Below are positions 27,404-35,486 of a stretch of DNA of 64,000 bases, in pieces. Positions within the stretch are counted from its first letter, which is position 1. Each line of letters opens with the position of its first letter. The DNA comes from Exiguobacterium antarcticum DSM 14480 (lineage in GTDB: Bacteria > Bacillota > Bacilli > Exiguobacteriales > Exiguobacteriaceae): positions 682,001 to 746,000 of the forward strand of contig NZ_JMKS01000005.1 of assembly GCF_000685865.1 (NCBI RefSeq), given 5' to 3'. The notes beneath the pieces are model-generated. The model saw only the letters and a list, made by a program, of their open reading frames with translations. It did no database searches and was not told where the DNA came from. The position numbers and the translations under genes were made by a program.

Positions 27404-27452
27404 AAATTGGAGTCTGTAAAATCATATCTTGGTGAGAGGAATGGTGTTGACG

Positions 27453-27905
27453 ATGGCTAAGAAATTTATCGGGATTTTCCATGATGAATCGAGCTTACAT
27501 CAGAAAATGCAAGCTCTGAGAGAACAAGGTCATAAGGACTCTGATTTTTCCGTGGTTGGACGGGATGGCGCAGCGGATGAGGCATCGGGTGCTTCCTGGA
27601 TTGATCAAGTCAAATCGAAGTTCAGTCACGAACCGCCGTTACGGGAAACGTTGAAGCGCGTCGGTCATTCCGATCACGAAGCAGAACAACATTATCAAGA
27701 AGTCGAGCGGGGTGGAATCGCGCTGTTCGCAAAAGACCGGCATGACGATCATGATCATGACCACTCACGTGATCATTTACATGATGAAGGGCATCGGCAT
27801 GACGGAAAAGTCGAAAATCCGGGCGTCAACGATTATGAGTCGGAGCATGAATCCGATCACGACAAGAGCGATCGTTCGAAATGGAAAGCGGACGATCTAG
27901 ACTAA
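27453..27905 (+). CDS. General stress protein 17M (YflT)-like domain protein with His/Asp-rich tail
   Basis: A 150-residue cytoplasmic protein. Residues 1-85 resemble the YflT / general stress protein 17M domain (KKFIGIFHDESSLHQKMQALREQGH..SDFSVV, then the SDHEAEQHYQEVERGGIALFA segment), a fold also seen at the N-terminus of heat-induced proteins. The C-terminal third is extremely rich in His, Asp and Glu and probably disordered, perhaps metal-binding. The start could also be the TTG at 27447, which is better spaced from GAGAGGA. A sigma-B-like promoter precedes it, agreeing with a stress role. Confidence 0.8.
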   Translation: MAKKFIGIFHDESSLHQKMQALREQGHKDSDFSVVGRDGAADEASGASWIDQVKSKFSHEPPLRETLKRVGHSDHEAEQHYQEVERGGIALFAKDRHDDHDHDHSRDHLHDEGHRHDGKVENPGVNDYESEHESDHDKSDRSKWKADDLD

Positions 27906-27910
27906 ATAGT

Positions 27911-27950
27911 AGACGTGAAACTGAGATACTCAGTTTTACGTCTTTTTTTA
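27911..27950 (+). terminator. Terminator of the YflT-domain gene
   Basis: agacgtgaaactga / tcagttttacgtct with a 5-nt loop, then seven T residues. Confidence 0.9.
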
Positions 27951-28026
27951 GGGGAAGTGAAGTTTGTTCATTACCGCTTTAAAAATCGCCGGTGCTATAC
28001 TGAATGTATCAAAGAGGTGAAGAAAA

Positions 28027-29112
28027 ATGAAAAAAACAGTAGCAACACTAGCCGGAATCGGCGTCCTTGGAGCAGTCTTCATGGCCCGTTATCCGTTATT
28101 TGGTCGCCGGCCGTCAAAAGCAGATCAACAGCAGTATACGCGGTCCCGTCAGTTTTCGAACGGAAAGTTTCAGAATGAATTACCGTTCCAACTGAAAATG
28201 GAATGGGAGACGATGAAAAGTATTTTAAAAGATTACGGTCGGGAATTACCATCGCTAAAGCCGGTCAAACCGTTACCGGTCGTCCCGTTTGAACGACGGA
28301 CGGACGGAACAGAGCCGCGGATAACCTGGTTCGGACACTCGGCGTTCCTGCTTGAACTCGATCAACAAACGATTTTCTTTGATCCGATGCTCGGTCGTGC
28401 GCCGTCACCGTTCCCGAAACTCGGAGGCGGACGGTTCCAAACGACGGCGCCGGTCGATCTCGATTCGTTGCCGCCGATTGATCTTGTCATCTATTCGCAT
28501 GATCATTACGATCACTTGGATTATCATTCGATCTTGGCGTTAAAAGACCGGGTCGGTCGATTCATCGTCCCGCTTGGTGTCGCAAGCCGTCTAAAAGGCT
28601 GGGGGGTAGATCCGGACCGGATTACGGAACTGGATTGGCACGAATCGGTCGAGACGAATGGTCTCCGTTTGACGGCAACACCAGCCCGGCACTACTCGGG
28701 TCGTAACGGGCTTGATCAATTTTCGACGCTTTGGGCGTCATGGGTAATTGAGGGATCGAAGAAAGTCTTCTTCAGCGGAGACAGTGGCTACGGTCCACAC
28801 TTTAAGGCAATCGGGGAACAGTATGGTCCGTTTGATGTAACCATTATGGAATGTGGCCAATATGATACCCGGTGGTCGAGTTCACATATGTTGCCGGAAC
28901 AGACACTCGCTGCGCATCTCGATGTCAAAGGGGATGTGCTGATTCCTGTCCATTGGTCGGCGTTTACACTGGCGTTTCATCCGTGGTACGAACCGGTCGA
29001 ACGTTTACTGAAAGAAGCTGTAAAACATGAGGTGTCGGTCGTGACACCGATGATTGGCGAAAGTGTCACTGCTGCCAGTGAGACACGCAGATGGTGGCGT
29101 GAGGTACGGTAA
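28027..29112 (+). CDS. MBL-fold metal-dependent hydrolase (NAPE-PLD/RomA-like), membrane-anchored
   Basis: A 361-residue metallo-beta-lactamase-fold protein with an N-terminal hydrophobic segment (residues about 5-20) likely to anchor it to the membrane. The zinc-binding motif is SHDHYDHLD (about residue 158), with TWFGHSAFLLE upstream, FFSGDSGYG supplying the bridging aspartate and a late histidine in VHWSAF. This arrangement matches N-acyl-phosphatidylethanolamine phospholipase D-like and RomA proteins; the substrate here is unknown, possibly a phospholipid. AGAGGTG precedes the ATG by 8 bases. Repeat copy B follows directly. Confidence 0.88.
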   Translation: MKKTVATLAGIGVLGAVFMARYPLFGRRPSKADQQQYTRSRQFSNGKFQNELPFQLKMEWETMKSILKDYGRELPSLKPVKPLPVVPFERRTDGTEPRITWFGHSAFLLELDQQTIFFDPMLGRAPSPFPKLGGGRFQTTAPVDLDSLPPIDLVIYSHDHYDHLDYHSILALKDRVGRFIVPLGVASRLKGWGVDPDRITELDWHESVETNGLRLTATPARHYSGRNGLDQFSTLWASWVIEGSKKVFFSGDSGYGPHFKAIGEQYGPFDVTIMECGQYDTRWSSSHMLPEQTLAAHLDVKGDVLIPVHWSAFTLAFHPWYEPVERLLKEAVKHEVSVVTPMIGESVTAASETRRWWREVR

Positions 29113-29134
29113 AGTTAGATGAAATGAAACTTGT

Positions 29135-29268
29135 CTTCTTTTTCCGTGCTTTCCTCAGGCGAGACACGAGCCGTGGCGCCTGTTACTTTCGGACGAGGAG
29201 CCGGGTCTCGTTTGCCTCTGACAGCGCGAAAAGCACGCGCTTTTTCCTGTAGGAGTCACGGGAAGAAG
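29135..29268 (+). repeat. Structured repeat, copy B
   Basis: Outer arms cttctttttccgtg / cacgggaagaag; core gctttcctcaggcgagac, the pair acgag / ctcgt, tctgacagcgcg / cgcgct and tttttcctgtaggagtc. It begins 22 bp after the MBL hydrolase gene, in the same orientation relative to its upstream gene as copies A and C. Confidence 0.85.
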
Positions 29269-29302
29269 CCGAGTTTAATGGACTACTTTCATATGATTTC
29301 AA

Positions 29303-29348
29303 ACAAAAAATCCCCACTCTGTCGCGTTTTGCGAGAAAGTGGGGATTT
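29303..29348 (-). terminator. Terminator of the NCS2 permease gene
   Basis: Minus strand aaatccccact / agtggggattt with an inner gcg / cgc extension, followed by a T-run. Confidence 0.85.
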
Positions 29349-29363
29349 ACTTTGACGTATAGA

Positions 29364-30602
29364 TTAACTGGCAAGTCGTTCTGATTTGGCATCGCGGCGT
29401 GAACGGAACCGTTCGATGACTTCAAACCCAAGCACAAGCATCGTGCCAATCAATAAGCCGTTACTGAAGAACGGACGTAACGTCAGCGGCAGGATTTCCG
29501 CCAAAACCGTCGATTGCAACAGAATACTGATTCCGATGACGGCACAAATCGCAAAGGCATGCTTGCGGCGACTGGTCGTCATGCTGCTTTCAGCAGACTG
29601 CCAGGCAATCAGGAACATGTGCGGTAACGTTGCGAGTAAAGCCGCACTGGCGACACTGCGCGGCAACGTCGCGATGATGCCGATGATACTCGGGAAAAAC
29701 CCGACCAAGGCGATGACAAGTGAGGCAATCAAAAACGGACGGCGTTCCTTACTTCCCGTCTGGGCGATGAAACCACTTGTGATCGGCAACGGGACCGGAA
29801 CGAGCGTCGAGAACGTCGCCGCGATCAAGTGAATGATCCCTTCGACCGTGAGCCCTTGATTCAAGGCCCCTTTTTTCTGAATCGTCGCTTCGACGGCGCT
29901 TAACGCGGCAATCAAGTTGACGATCAAAAGAATCGCAAACGGAATCGCGACCAAAAAGGCGCTGCCGTCAAATTGCGGCATCCCGAACGGTAAGGCGGAC
30001 GGAACGGCAAAGATACCGGACGCTTCCGGTAACGACGGACGGCTGACCAACCAGCCGACGACTATTCCGATCATCAAGGCGAACGGCCGGAGGCGGGTCG
30101 GACCAAATTGACTGAGTCCGAGGACAAGCAGGAACGTCAGAATGCCGGCAAGACGTGTTGCTTCGACGGCGAGGACGGCACCAAGCATGACGCCTGTCAG
30201 TTGCATACATAATAAAAGCAAAAACGTTCCGCTGACGAGCGGCGTAAAGACCGGTAATAAAAAGCGGGTCCATCCCGTCAACCCGAGGAAAATCAAGACG
30301 ACGCCGGCAATGACGACAGCGGCCATCGCAATCGTGAAGGCCGTCTTTGAATCGACCGGCAACGCAGCGATGACGACAAAGATGCTGACCCATGAGCCGG
30401 CCGGACCGGACACGATTGGTAAACGGTGACCAAACAATCCATGGAGAAAACAGGCAATCCCTCCGACAAAGAAGGAGCGTTGGACAAGTGCGGCCGTTTC
30501 GACACTCGAGAGATCAAACAGGCTCGCGACGACGATTGGCAAGGCAATCGTATTGGCTAATAAGAAAATAATCCACTGAATCGTGGACGTCGTACGTTTC
30601 AC
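29364..30602 (-). CDS. NCS2-family nucleobase permease (YwdJ-like)
   Basis: A 412-residue membrane protein with twelve or more hydrophobic segments of the nucleobase:cation symporter-2 (xanthine/uracil permease) family. The segment PIVSGPAGSWVSIF lies in the substrate region, and NLIAALSAVEATIQKKG, followed by VPLPITSGFIAQTGSKERRPF, is the conserved signature of the family (Glu and Thr-Gly). Substrate is a purine or pyrimidine, but which one cannot be told. The GTG start at 30602 follows AAAGGAG. It is divergent from a LysR regulator, which probably controls it. Confidence 0.85.
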   Translation of the reverse strand: MKRTTSTIQWIIFLLANTIALPIVVASLFDLSSVETAALVQRSFFVGGIACFLHGLFGHRLPIVSGPAGSWVSIFVVIAALPVDSKTAFTIAMAAVVIAGVVLIFLGLTGWTRFLLPVFTPLVSGTFLLLLCMQLTGVMLGAVLAVEATRLAGILTFLLVLGLSQFGPTRLRPFALMIGIVVGWLVSRPSLPEASGIFAVPSALPFGMPQFDGSAFLVAIPFAILLIVNLIAALSAVEATIQKKGALNQGLTVEGIIHLIAATFSTLVPVPLPITSGFIAQTGSKERRPFLIASLVIALVGFFPSIIGIIATLPRSVASAALLATLPHMFLIAWQSAESSMTTSRRKHAFAICAVIGISILLQSTVLAEILPLTLRPFFSNGLLIGTMLVLGFEVIERFRSRRDAKSERLAS

Positions 30603-30642
30603 AAAAATCGTCTCCTTTAAAAATCGCTGATTTCAGCATCGT

Positions 30643-30664
30643 ATCATATGATTGATGTTATGAT
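30643..30664. promoter_or_regulatory. Candidate LysR operator between permease and regulator
   Basis: ATCATATGAT is a perfect 10-bp palindrome, and ATCATA-N10-TATGAT forms a wider dyad. It lies centrally in the 106-bp divergent spacer. Confidence 0.5.
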
Positions 30665-30708
30665 TCATACATATTTATGATTGAAAACATATGAAAGAGA
30701 TGATGAAT

Positions 30709-31521
30709 ATGGATTTACGCCAATATCGGTATTTTTGTGCGGTCGTCGAAGAACAATCCGTCACACGGGCGGCGGAACGACTGCGGATGGCACAGCCTGC
30801 TTTGACGCAACAGATCCGGAAGATGGAAGAGTTGCTTGGTGTACGGCTGATTGAACGGGCGGGACGCGGCATCCGGATCACGGCAAGCGGTGAGCGGCTG
30901 TATGAACGCGCCGTCTCCTTGTTGCGGTATGAAGCGGAAACCCGGATTGAAGTCAGTGACATCAAGGAAGGACGGACCGGCATCTTACGGATCGGGGTCA
31001 ATACGTTGTCCGCCGGTCGATTGACGGGATGGGTGCAAGAGATGAAACGACGACATCCCCGGATCACGCTGCAAATTCATCAGGGCGAGTCCGCTGCCTT
31101 AATTGATCGTTTGAAGGATCATGCGATCGACGTGGCACTCGTCCGGCTGCCGATTGAGGCACAAGGTGTCACGATTGAGTGGATGGAAGAGGAACCGTTT
31201 TATCAAATCCATCATCCTGATTTTCCGGACGCCGATGTCATCATTCCGAGTCAGGAAGGACTTGGTGTCTTTCAGACGCTCAGCCAGCAGTTCGGGGTCG
31301 TCTCGCAGGAGACCTGTTCCGACGTCTTGACCTTGATTGGACTTGTCCGTTGTGGACAAGCGGTGACACTGTTACCGGAAAGTACGCTCCGCGAGCTCGA
31401 CATGACGGGACTGGTGCGGGAAAAGTTACCGGACGCGACGAGTACGACGGCTCTTGTCTGGTTGACGGAAGACGGTCAATCGGCGCTGACCCAACAATGG
31501 GTCTCGATTGTGCACGAGTAA
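30709..31521 (+). CDS. LysR-family transcriptional regulator
   Basis: A 270-residue regulator. The N-terminal winged helix is typical: MDLRQYRYFCAVVEEQSVTRAAERL and MAQPALTQQIRKMEELLGVRL. The effector domain (about residues 90-270) begins RIGVNTLSAG. The start at 30709 fits the family; the frame opens at 30691 with an ATG that lacks a better site. It is divergent from the NCS2 permease, so the likely role is control of nucleobase uptake, with a nucleobase or a breakdown product as the effector (inference). No terminator was seen before rtcB. Confidence 0.88.
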   Translation: MDLRQYRYFCAVVEEQSVTRAAERLRMAQPALTQQIRKMEELLGVRLIERAGRGIRITASGERLYERAVSLLRYEAETRIEVSDIKEGRTGILRIGVNTLSAGRLTGWVQEMKRRHPRITLQIHQGESAALIDRLKDHAIDVALVRLPIEAQGVTIEWMEEEPFYQIHHPDFPDADVIIPSQEGLGVFQTLSQQFGVVSQETCSDVLTLIGLVRCGQAVTLLPESTLRELDMTGLVREKLPDATSTTALVWLTEDGQSALTQQWVSIVHE

Positions 31522-31592
31522 GAACGAATTGTTAAAAAAGGGATTTTATAGGATAATTGAACAAGAGACAGGAAGGTAAGGGGGAGGATGAA

Positions 31593-32783
31593 ATGAAGAC
31601 GATTCGCGGAAAATACGGCGAAGCGAAGATTTTTACCCACAACGTCGATGACATGACGATTGAACAAGTGACGGGGATGCTGAACGAAAACATTGCTGTC
31701 GACGGCAATGTCCGAATCATGCCCGATTGTCATGCGGGCAAGGGCTCGGTCATCGGAACGACGATGCGGATTCACGATAAGGTGGTTCCGAATCTCGTTG
31801 GTGTCGACATCGGCTGTGGGATGTTATGTACACAAATCAACCGTGAAGGAACAGCCGGCGTCGATTATGAGAAATTGGATGCTGCGATTCAGGCACTGGT
31901 TCCGAGCGGCATGTCCGTCCGCAATCAGCCGCACCGGTTGTCGGAACAGATTCCGTTTGACCAAGTGTTGGCACCATTCAACGAAACGCGGGCCCGATTG
32001 TCGATCGGTACGTTAGGCGGCGGCAATCATTTCATTGAATTGAATACAGACGAGGAAGACAATCTCTACCTCGTGATTCATTCCGGCAGCCGGAACCTCG
32101 GAAAAACGATTGCCGAACATTATCAAAAATTAGCGGAAGCGTCGCAATTCACCGTCGATACGGAGGTAATCGTCGCATCGCTGAAAGAACAGGGACGTGA
32201 ACAAGACATCCAATCGACTTTGGTCGAGTTGAAGAGTCAATTCAATGAAACGAATAAAGATTTAGCGTACGTGTCCGGTTCCGATATGGACAACTACTTA
32301 CATGATCTGAAAATCGCCCAACGCTACGCGGCATTAAACCGTCAAGCGATGACGGACGTCATTGTTGAAGCGATGGGCTGGTCGGTCACGGAACAGTTCG
32401 ATACGATCCATAACTACATTGATCTCGAGCAGATGATTCTCCGGAAAGGTGCGATTTCAGCGCAAGCCGGTGAAGTCGCCATCATTCCGATGAACATGCG
32501 GGACGGTTCACTGATCGTCAAAGGAAAAGGCAATCCGGACTGGAACTATTCGGCACCACACGGGGCAGGACGGATCATGTCCCGTTCGAAAGCCTTTAAA
32601 TCCGTTGACCTCAAAGAGTTTGAAGCGACGATGCAGGACGTCTGGTCGAGTTCGGTCGTCGAATCGACGCGTGATGAGTCACCGTTCGTCTATAAGCCGA
32701 TGGAGGAAATCATCCTGAACACAATGGATACGGTCGAATTACTCAAAGTCATCAAGCCGCTCTATAATTTTAAAGCGAAGTGA
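31593..32783 (+). CDS. rtcB: RtcB-family RNA ligase
   Basis: A 396-residue GTP- and Mn-dependent ligase that joins 2',3'-cyclic phosphate (or 3'-phosphate) and 5'-hydroxyl RNA ends. The motifs are MPDCHAGKGSVIG, VGVDIGCGM (metal-binding Cys), GTLGGGNHFIE, HSGSRNLG and SAPHGAGR, whose His accepts GMP. This short form without an archease neighbour is common in Firmicutes. No rtcA or rtcR is adjacent, so the repair target is unknown. The ATG at 31593 has GGGGAGG 6 bases upstream; an extended frame from 31557 lacks a site. Confidence 0.93.
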   Translation: MKTIRGKYGEAKIFTHNVDDMTIEQVTGMLNENIAVDGNVRIMPDCHAGKGSVIGTTMRIHDKVVPNLVGVDIGCGMLCTQINREGTAGVDYEKLDAAIQALVPSGMSVRNQPHRLSEQIPFDQVLAPFNETRARLSIGTLGGGNHFIELNTDEEDNLYLVIHSGSRNLGKTIAEHYQKLAEASQFTVDTEVIVASLKEQGREQDIQSTLVELKSQFNETNKDLAYVSGSDMDNYLHDLKIAQRYAALNRQAMTDVIVEAMGWSVTEQFDTIHNYIDLEQMILRKGAISAQAGEVAIIPMNMRDGSLIVKGKGNPDWNYSAPHGAGRIMSRSKAFKSVDLKEFEATMQDVWSSSVVESTRDESPFVYKPMEEIILNTMDTVELLKVIKPLYNFKAK

Positions 32784-32832
32784 TTGGCGGAAGCCGGAGT
32801 TAACTTTTTTAAAAAAGTAGACATACCAAAAT

Positions 32833-32867
32833 GCAACCTTTTGATTGGAAATGAATCAGAAGGTTGC
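32833..32867 (-). terminator. Hairpin between rtcB and the GNAT gene
   Basis: gcaaccttttgatt / aatcagaaggttgc with a 7-nt loop, T-rich on the minus strand (attttgg). It may end both convergent genes. Confidence 0.65.
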
Positions 32868-32892
32868 AAGGTGTTTGCTTTCACAAAGGGAG

Positions 32893-33384
32893 TCAGGGAG
32901 AAATGAACTTATACGTGTCTTCGTCATGCGTACTCTTTACGAATCCAGCTTTTAGAAGTACGGATTGCGAGGCGTGATTATCAAGCTCGGTATAGGCGCA
33001 AACTTGTGTGACCTTCATGTCCTGCAGTCCGAACCGGGTAACTGTTTGGACGGCTTCTGTCATATAGCCGTAACCCCGAAAGTCCGGTTTTAATACATAC
33101 CCAATTTCGGCGATGTTATTTTGATAGCCTCTGCAAAAACAGCAGTTCCCGATAAATTCGCCGGTCGACTTTAAATACAGTCCCCACGTAATGCCGTCCC
33201 CGTTGAGGTAATCAAGGGCAATCTGACTCAAAATCCGGATGACATCCCGGCTGTTCTGTGCCTGGTGACCATCATAGACCGTAATCTCAATCATGTGGTT
33301 CGCTTCACTTAACCGGATTTCTCTTAAGAGGAGCCGTTCGCTCGTCAGTTCAGGAAAGACGTCAAAATAGTATTTTTCTTTCAC
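32893..33384 (-). CDS. GNAT acetyltransferase, RimJ/RimL type
   Basis: A 163-residue acetyltransferase. The N-terminus has LTSERLLLREIRLSEA, the RimJ/RimL-type entry motif; GYVLKPDFRGYGYMTEAVQ is the acetyl-CoA loop, and DNHASQSVLLKAGF is the closing motif. Substrate is unknown; related enzymes act on ribosomal protein N-termini or small molecules. It starts at GTG 33384, 8 bases after AAGGAGG. It stands alone between two plus-strand genes. Confidence 0.88.
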   Translation of the reverse strand: MKEKYYFDVFPELTSERLLLREIRLSEANHMIEITVYDGHQAQNSRDVIRILSQIALDYLNGDGITWGLYLKSTGEFIGNCCFCRGYQNNIAEIGYVLKPDFRGYGYMTEAVQTVTRFGLQDMKVTQVCAYTELDNHASQSVLLKAGFVKSTHDEDTYKFISP

Positions 33385-33499
33385 GGGGCATGCCTCCTTG
33401 AATTTGCTTCTTACCTCAAGTGTACGTTATCCGATCCGAATCGGAAGCAAAACATCATCAAAACTAAAAAATCCGTTCATTAATTCAGGAGGAGTTTAC

Positions 33500-33997
33500 A
33501 TGCAAAAGAAAGCCCTAGTCGTCATTGATATTCAAAACGACATGACAAAAAACTACAAAGAAGTCATCGGTACGATCAATCAGTCAATCGATTGGGCAGT
33601 TGGACAGGACATGCATGTGGTCTACATCCGACACGAAAATTTATCAGCCGGGACAAGAACGTTTAAAACCGGGACACGTGGTGCCGAGTTAGCACCTGAT
33701 TTGAACATCGTGTCAGATCATGTATTCACAAAATATAAGGGGAATGCCTTAACGAGCGAAGCGTTTGCGGCATTCATTGAGCAAAATAACATCACCGATT
33801 TTTATCTGACCGGTGGAGACGCGACAGCTTGTGTCAAATCGACTTGTTTCAACTTACGTAAACTGGATTACGACGTGACGGTGATTACGGACGGCATCAC
33901 GAGTTACGATAAAAAGAAACTTCCGGAAATGATTGAATACTATGCGAAAAAGGGCAGCAACATCATTCAGTTCAATGATTTACTTTCGGTTGATTAA
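33500..33997 (+). CDS. Isochorismatase-family cysteine hydrolase
   Basis: A 165-residue hydrolase with the family triad visible: Asp10 (VVIDIQND), Lys in FTKYKGNALTS and Cys in TGGDATACVKSTC. Members hydrolyse nicotinamide, ureidoacrylate, N-carbamoyl compounds or isochorismate; the substrate cannot be assigned from sequence. The ATG at 33500 follows AGGAGGAG by 6 bases. The frame extends upstream to 33398, but that part has no ribosome site and reads as non-coding. A secreted-protein gene follows 23 bp later. Confidence 0.88.
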   Translation: MQKKALVVIDIQNDMTKNYKEVIGTINQSIDWAVGQDMHVVYIRHENLSAGTRTFKTGTRGAELAPDLNIVSDHVFTKYKGNALTSEAFAAFIEQNNITDFYLTGGDATACVKSTCFNLRKLDYDVTVITDGITSYDKKKLPEMIEYYAKKGSNIIQFNDLLSVD

Positions 33998-34020
33998 CGT
34001 TGTTGAAGGAGGTTGTTAAC

Positions 34021-34515
34021 ATGAAAAACGTCATTAAGTCACTGGTTGTTTTGTCCGCCTCATTAGGTCTGATGTTGACGAGTTATCCGCCAAACGAAGC
34101 CGTGGCAAAAACTAAAAAAGAAACGCAGCACGACATCTTTAAAAAGCTAAAATTGAACGCCTCGATGACCAGTGTTGCGGAAGTTATGTATGGCAAAAGC
34201 TACAAAAAACATCTGTGTGACCGCTCAGAAGATGAGGTGAAAGTAAATCTTTTATGCAGTGGAGAGGTATACGATTCCAATAAGTACGATAAGGATGAGA
34301 AACTAAAATATTTGAAGTATGAGTTTTATCTGTACCCGAATCCAAAGGTGCCGAATGAATCGGATGACCCGGATGAAGTGACGTTCCAAACCGTCCGGAT
34401 GTTGCTCGTATTTAAGTCGAAAGAGCACAGCAAGCAGTTAAAGCTTGTCGAAAAACACTGGTTTGATTCATCCGTTGTGAATTCAACACGTGTCTACAAT
34501 AATCAAAAAAATTAA
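34021..34515 (+). pseudogene. Secreted protein with SmpA/BLIP-like repeat, 5' part, frameshifted
   Basis: A 164-residue product with a Sec signal peptide (MKNVIKSLVVLSASLGLML, cleavage near AVA-KTK). It contains the first copy of a small alpha-beta repeat, with the segment KLKLNASMTSVAEVMYGKSY and DRSEDEVKVNLLC. The frame ends at 34513-34515 just after an A7 run (34505-34511). Removing one A would join it to the next frame (VYNNQK then IKKGMTKKQLDD), giving one protein with two such repeats. It could be a real frameshift, a programmed slippage site or a sequencing error. AAGGAGG precedes the ATG. Confidence 0.7.
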
Positions 34516-34783
34516 AAAAGGCATGACGAAAAAGCAGTTGGATGACGTGCTGACGGGAACAGGGATCGGGAAACATGAGAGAGTCGCGTATATCGACTAT
34601 TCAAAAGTCGGAAAGCAAGCTGGTAAAAAACAGCCTGTTTTTCCAAAAGCGTACAAGACGTATTCGTATTCCGTTTTGAATCAGAAAGAGAATGTCCTCT
34701 ATTACTTCGAAACGAAGTACAGTCGAATGAAAAAAGAGTACGTCGTTTCGTATGTTGATACGTGGACGGAAGATAAAGAATAA
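34490..34783 (+). pseudogene. Second half of the frameshifted repeat protein
   Basis: This 97-codon frame overlaps the previous one by 26 bases. It starts IKKIKKGMTKKQLDDVLTGTG, a typical entry of an SmpA/OmlA- or BLIP-like repeat, and continues with a beta-rich tail (VLNQKENVLYYFETKYS and YVVSYVDTW). It lacks its own ribosome site and signal peptide, which supports a break of a single gene rather than an independent gene. The corrected protein would have about 253 residues. Confidence 0.65.
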
Positions 34784-34787
34784 AACC

Positions 34788-34826
34788 AATGAGAGAACTC
34801 CCGAATGAAGGAGTTCTCTCATTTTT
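34788..34826 (+). terminator. Terminator of the frameshifted gene
   Basis: A 13-bp stem aatgagagaactc / gagttctctcatt, followed by TTTT. Confidence 0.88.
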
Positions 34827-34865
34827 AATCTCTATTTCAAACATTTTTTAAGGGGAATGGAATAA

Positions 34866-35408
34866 TCAGCGGATCGTTTTTAAAGCACCGGCCCAAGGAA
34901 TGACCTGGTCGAGCATTTGGTTAACGGAGTCTGCTTGAACCGGTGCTGCTTTTAACACCGCCCCATTCTCAAAATCAGTGAATAAGGAGAGGGCAGGGTG
35001 GACGCGGACGTCTGCAATCAACAATTCGCCTAAAATCCCGCGTAAATGTTCTGCTGCGCGTGCGCCGCCGACTGAACCGTACGAGACGATTCCGGCTGCT
35101 TTGTTATTCCACTCAACACGAAGGTAATCGAGGGCATTTTTTAAGGAAGCGGAAATCGAGTGGTTGTATTCCTGTGTGATGAAAACAAATCCATCTTGAG
35201 CGGCGATCGCTTCAGACCAGGCAGCTGCACCGGATGCATCGCCGTCTTTTTCGCCGAGCAACGGCAATTTGTAGTCTGCGATGTCAATGATCGTATAGTT
35301 GGCGTCCACACGTTTGTCCGCGATTTCTTTGACCCAGTTCCCGACCTGCGGGCTTAAGCGACCTTCACGTGTTGATCCTAAGATAATCCCAATGTTCAAT
35401 TTTGTCAT
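34866..35408 (-). CDS. NADPH-dependent FMN reductase / azoreductase-like flavoprotein
   Basis: A 180-residue flavodoxin-fold reductase with IGIILGSTREGRLSPQVG (FMN phosphate loop) and the EYNHSISASLKNALDYL signature. Such enzymes reduce FMN, quinones or azo dyes. It is the last gene of the MhqR-controlled operon, 15 bp plus a short leader after the dioxygenase, so quinone detoxification is the likely role. Two starts have ribosome sites: ATG 35408 (AGGAGG) and TTG 35471 (GGAGG), the latter adding 21 residues beginning MSLFSKLFGSKE. Confidence 0.88.
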   Translation of the reverse strand: MTKLNIGIILGSTREGRLSPQVGNWVKEIADKRVDANYTIIDIADYKLPLLGEKDGDASGAAAWSEAIAAQDGFVFITQEYNHSISASLKNALDYLRVEWNNKAAGIVSYGSVGGARAAEHLRGILGELLIADVRVHPALSLFTDFENGAVLKAAPVQADSVNQMLDQVIPWAGALKTIR

Positions 35409-35486
35409 GTTCGTTTCCTCCTCTTGTTGTGGTGTTTCTTTTGAACCAAATAATTTACTGAATAGACTCAAGTTAATTCCTCCGGA

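Noticed and set aside
29968-30393. 141-codon minus-strand frame inside the NCS2 permease gene
   Set aside because: It runs in the same strand but a different frame of a clear 412-residue permease; the Arg/His-rich composition is typical of a shadow.
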